Position numbers and translations under genes: made by a program. Of a stretch of 10,122 nt of DNA, positions 8,881-10,122 are shown piece after piece. The stretch comes from Larix sibirica. Taxonomy: Eukaryota; Streptophyta; Pinopsida; Pinales; Pinaceae. Below the pieces are notes generated by a model that was given only the letters and a program-made list of their open reading frames with translations, did not search any database and had not been told where the DNA came from. Positions within the stretch are counted from its first letter, which is position 1. Every line of letters begins with the position of its first letter. The stretch is taken from NCBI GenBank assembly GCA_004151065.3, contig NWUY0304931049.1, positions 1 through 10,122 of the forward strand, in the 5' to 3' direction.

Positions 8881-8892
8881 GCTACCAAGGTA
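8863..8892 (+). other. Possible short first-exon-like segment (M-A-S-A-T-K)
   Basis: On the plus strand a pyrimidine-rich run ends in ATTTAACAG at about 8863, then comes CCAAATGGCTTCTGCTACCAAG followed by GTAATTAA. The ATG (8872) has an ideal plant context (A at -3, GC after), and the six codons end at a donor-like AAG|GT. No downstream exon in frame is recognised; the following bases close quickly in all frames. The hairpin at the same place may explain part of the pattern. Confidence 0.12.
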
Positions 8893-8917
8893 ATTAATAT
8901 CTATATAAATCTCTGGA

Positions 8918-8961
8918 CTTTTGCTCATAAATGTTGTGGCTTTTGCTCATAAGTGTTCTGA
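8918..8961. repeat. Tandem duplication of a 22-base unit
   Basis: Copies at 8918-8939 and 8940-8961 share CTTTTGCTCATAARTGTT and differ at a few positions after it. Probably replication slippage. Confidence 0.75.
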
Positions 8962-9411
8962 TTTCTGTAAGCAGACACCAGGAATATTATGCTTTTGACG
9001 TTGACAGACATTAAAAAGGATTGATGAGCTTATTTTAACGCGAGTGAAATGCCCATGTGGCGATCTCGCTGAGCAGCTTACTGGAAACTGCAAAATTCCA
9101 AAATTCTTCGTGGTGTGAAGGGCTTGTAGGTTCACATCAAGTAATTGGATTGGATTTGTCTTTTTTATCAGAAAACTTTATTTCTCTGCCTGCCTGATCT
9201 GTCTTTGCGAACCTGACTGTCAACGACTATTTATGATCTGAGAGGCCTTCAGCCTCAGGCTCAGGATATTTTGGGTACATGGTGTTTTCGTATGGAATGG
9301 AAAGTATATATATTTCAATCAGAAAAATGTTAAGCTAAAAGCAAATATGTCAAATCTATTAAGATTGAAAGATCCCATCTTCAAAACTTAAATGCAAGTC
9401 ATAAATGTTTT
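8962..9411. other. Intergenic stretch with no supported gene
   Basis: No coding or RNA signal was found. The sequence is slightly richer in GC near 9050-9270 (e.g. GCCTTCAGCCTCAGGCTCAG) and AT-rich elsewhere. Short open frames have no recognisable motif. Confidence 0.5.
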
Positions 9412-9486
9412 AAAGTTAAACTTAAATATATACTATGCACAGAGGATGTAAAGTTAAACTTAAATATATATATGCACAGAGGATGT
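9412..9486. repeat. Near-perfect tandem duplication, 38 and 37 bases
   Basis: Copies at 9412-9449 and 9450-9486 both run from AAAGTTAAACTTAAATATAT to TATGCACAGAGGATGT. The only difference is one extra C in the first copy. Such low divergence points to a recent duplication. Confidence 0.9.
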
Positions 9487-9577
9487 GTTGTAATTGAGTT
9501 GAAACTCTGCGTGGAAATGCGTGATATAGACTTCCACTCACTCAAGAAAAAACATGCCACACACCAACTAGCTTAAA

Positions 9578-9735
9578 ACCTATTCAGATGGCTCCATTAT
9601 AAGGTTTGTTTTTTATATTTTTCCTTGTGAGTTTGATATGATTGATTGAAAGAAAATGATGCCTCACAGTAAAACGTACTCACATGGCATCTGTTTTAAG
9701 GTTTGTTTTTTTCTATTTTCCCTTCTACGTTTGAT
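9578..9735. repeat. Diverged direct repeat, about 60 bases each, offset about 97
   Basis: Copy A (9578-9637) and copy B (9674-9735) share a Thr-free pattern of words in the same order: AC.TA.TCA.ATGGC, then TAAGGTTTGTTTTTT, then TTTTCC, then GTTTGAT. GATTGATTG follows each copy, at 9640 and 9756, the second after an extra 19 bases or so. This looks like an older duplication than the one at 9412. Confidence 0.6.
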
Positions 9736-9764
9736 GTAACGTAACAGTAAGAAATGATTGATTG

Positions 9765-10122
9765 TACTTTTGATTCATTGATTCTCGTAAGGTGGAATTG
9801 TTTATTGATTGATAAGTCTAAATTTGTAAGGTATATCTCTCTTTTTACTTTTTGTGTTTGTATATTGATGTATTATAGCAATTTTTCGAAAATATTTATT
9901 ATAAAATAAAAGCTGTCACTGATAGTTAATGAAATTAATTCGAATATCAACTAGGTATTTCTACTGGGAACATCAACCTACTAGTAGTGGGCTTCATGGG
10001 TATCATCATGGTGGATTTTTAATGGTAGACAAATATATATTTTCTAAATAAATACATCAATATTTTTATTTTTATTTATAATAAAATATAAGAGAGTATA
10101 TAATAAATATAGAAAATATGTA
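9765..10122. other. Very AT-rich low-complexity end of the window
   Basis: From about 9840, and strongly from 10020, the sequence is mostly A and T (TATTTTTATTTTTATTTATA and similar). No gene is seen. Such DNA is typical of plant intergenic regions and sometimes of matrix-attachment sites, which cannot be decided here. Confidence 0.6.

Noticed and set aside
1-10122. CRISPR array, phage, bacterial operon, tRNA or rRNA
   Set aside because: No regular repeat-spacer pattern, no prokaryotic gene layout and no conserved tRNA or rRNA segments were seen; the spliced plant ABCC gene accounts for the coding content.

Overview
This window looks like nuclear DNA of a land plant. It is AT-rich, and it carries one long, intron-containing gene on the minus strand. 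The gene's canonical GT-AG introns (93 to 633 bases, plus one longer than the window) and its protein both fit a plant. The protein belongs to the ABCC (multidrug-resistance-associated, MRP) subfamily of ABC transporters and is closest by eye to the Arabidopsis ABCC3-type clade. The species cannot be read from the sequence. I see no bacterial operon, phage, CRISPR array, rRNA or tRNA, and no sign of a new multi-gene system.

Layout, following the gene from right to left. Positions 10122 to about 6560 hold no gene I can establish. They contain AT-rich upstream DNA, several short diverged tandem duplications (7889-7945, 8918-8961, 9412-9486, 9578-9735), two short palindromes near 8814-8880, a G-box core at 8574, a TATA-like element at 7188-7181 on the gene strand, and two weak exon-like fragments on the plus strand (7628-7813 and 8863-8892). 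The transporter reads from ATG 6558 through six coding exons: 6558-4156, 4022-3936, 3715-3020, 2698-2534, 1900-1606 and 1512-1298. All five internal junctions restore the reading frame and conserved family sequence. The sixth intron starts at 1297 and runs off the left edge.

The six exons encode 1287 residues. They hold an N-terminal membrane domain (TMD0), the L0 linker, TMD1, a complete NBD1, the inter-half linker and all of TMD2, ending just before NBD2. The second nucleotide-binding domain, roughly 200 to 240 residues in this family, is absent. It should lie beyond position 1, after an intron of at least 1297 bases, unless the gene is truncated there.

Points worth checking are a Leu-to-Met change in the NBD1 signature (MSGGQ for LSGGQ), an unsettled 5' end (a possible 5' UTR intron whose retention would expose a short upstream ORF), the missing NBD2, a possible transposon edge at 1-60, and the two plus-strand exon-like fragments upstream.
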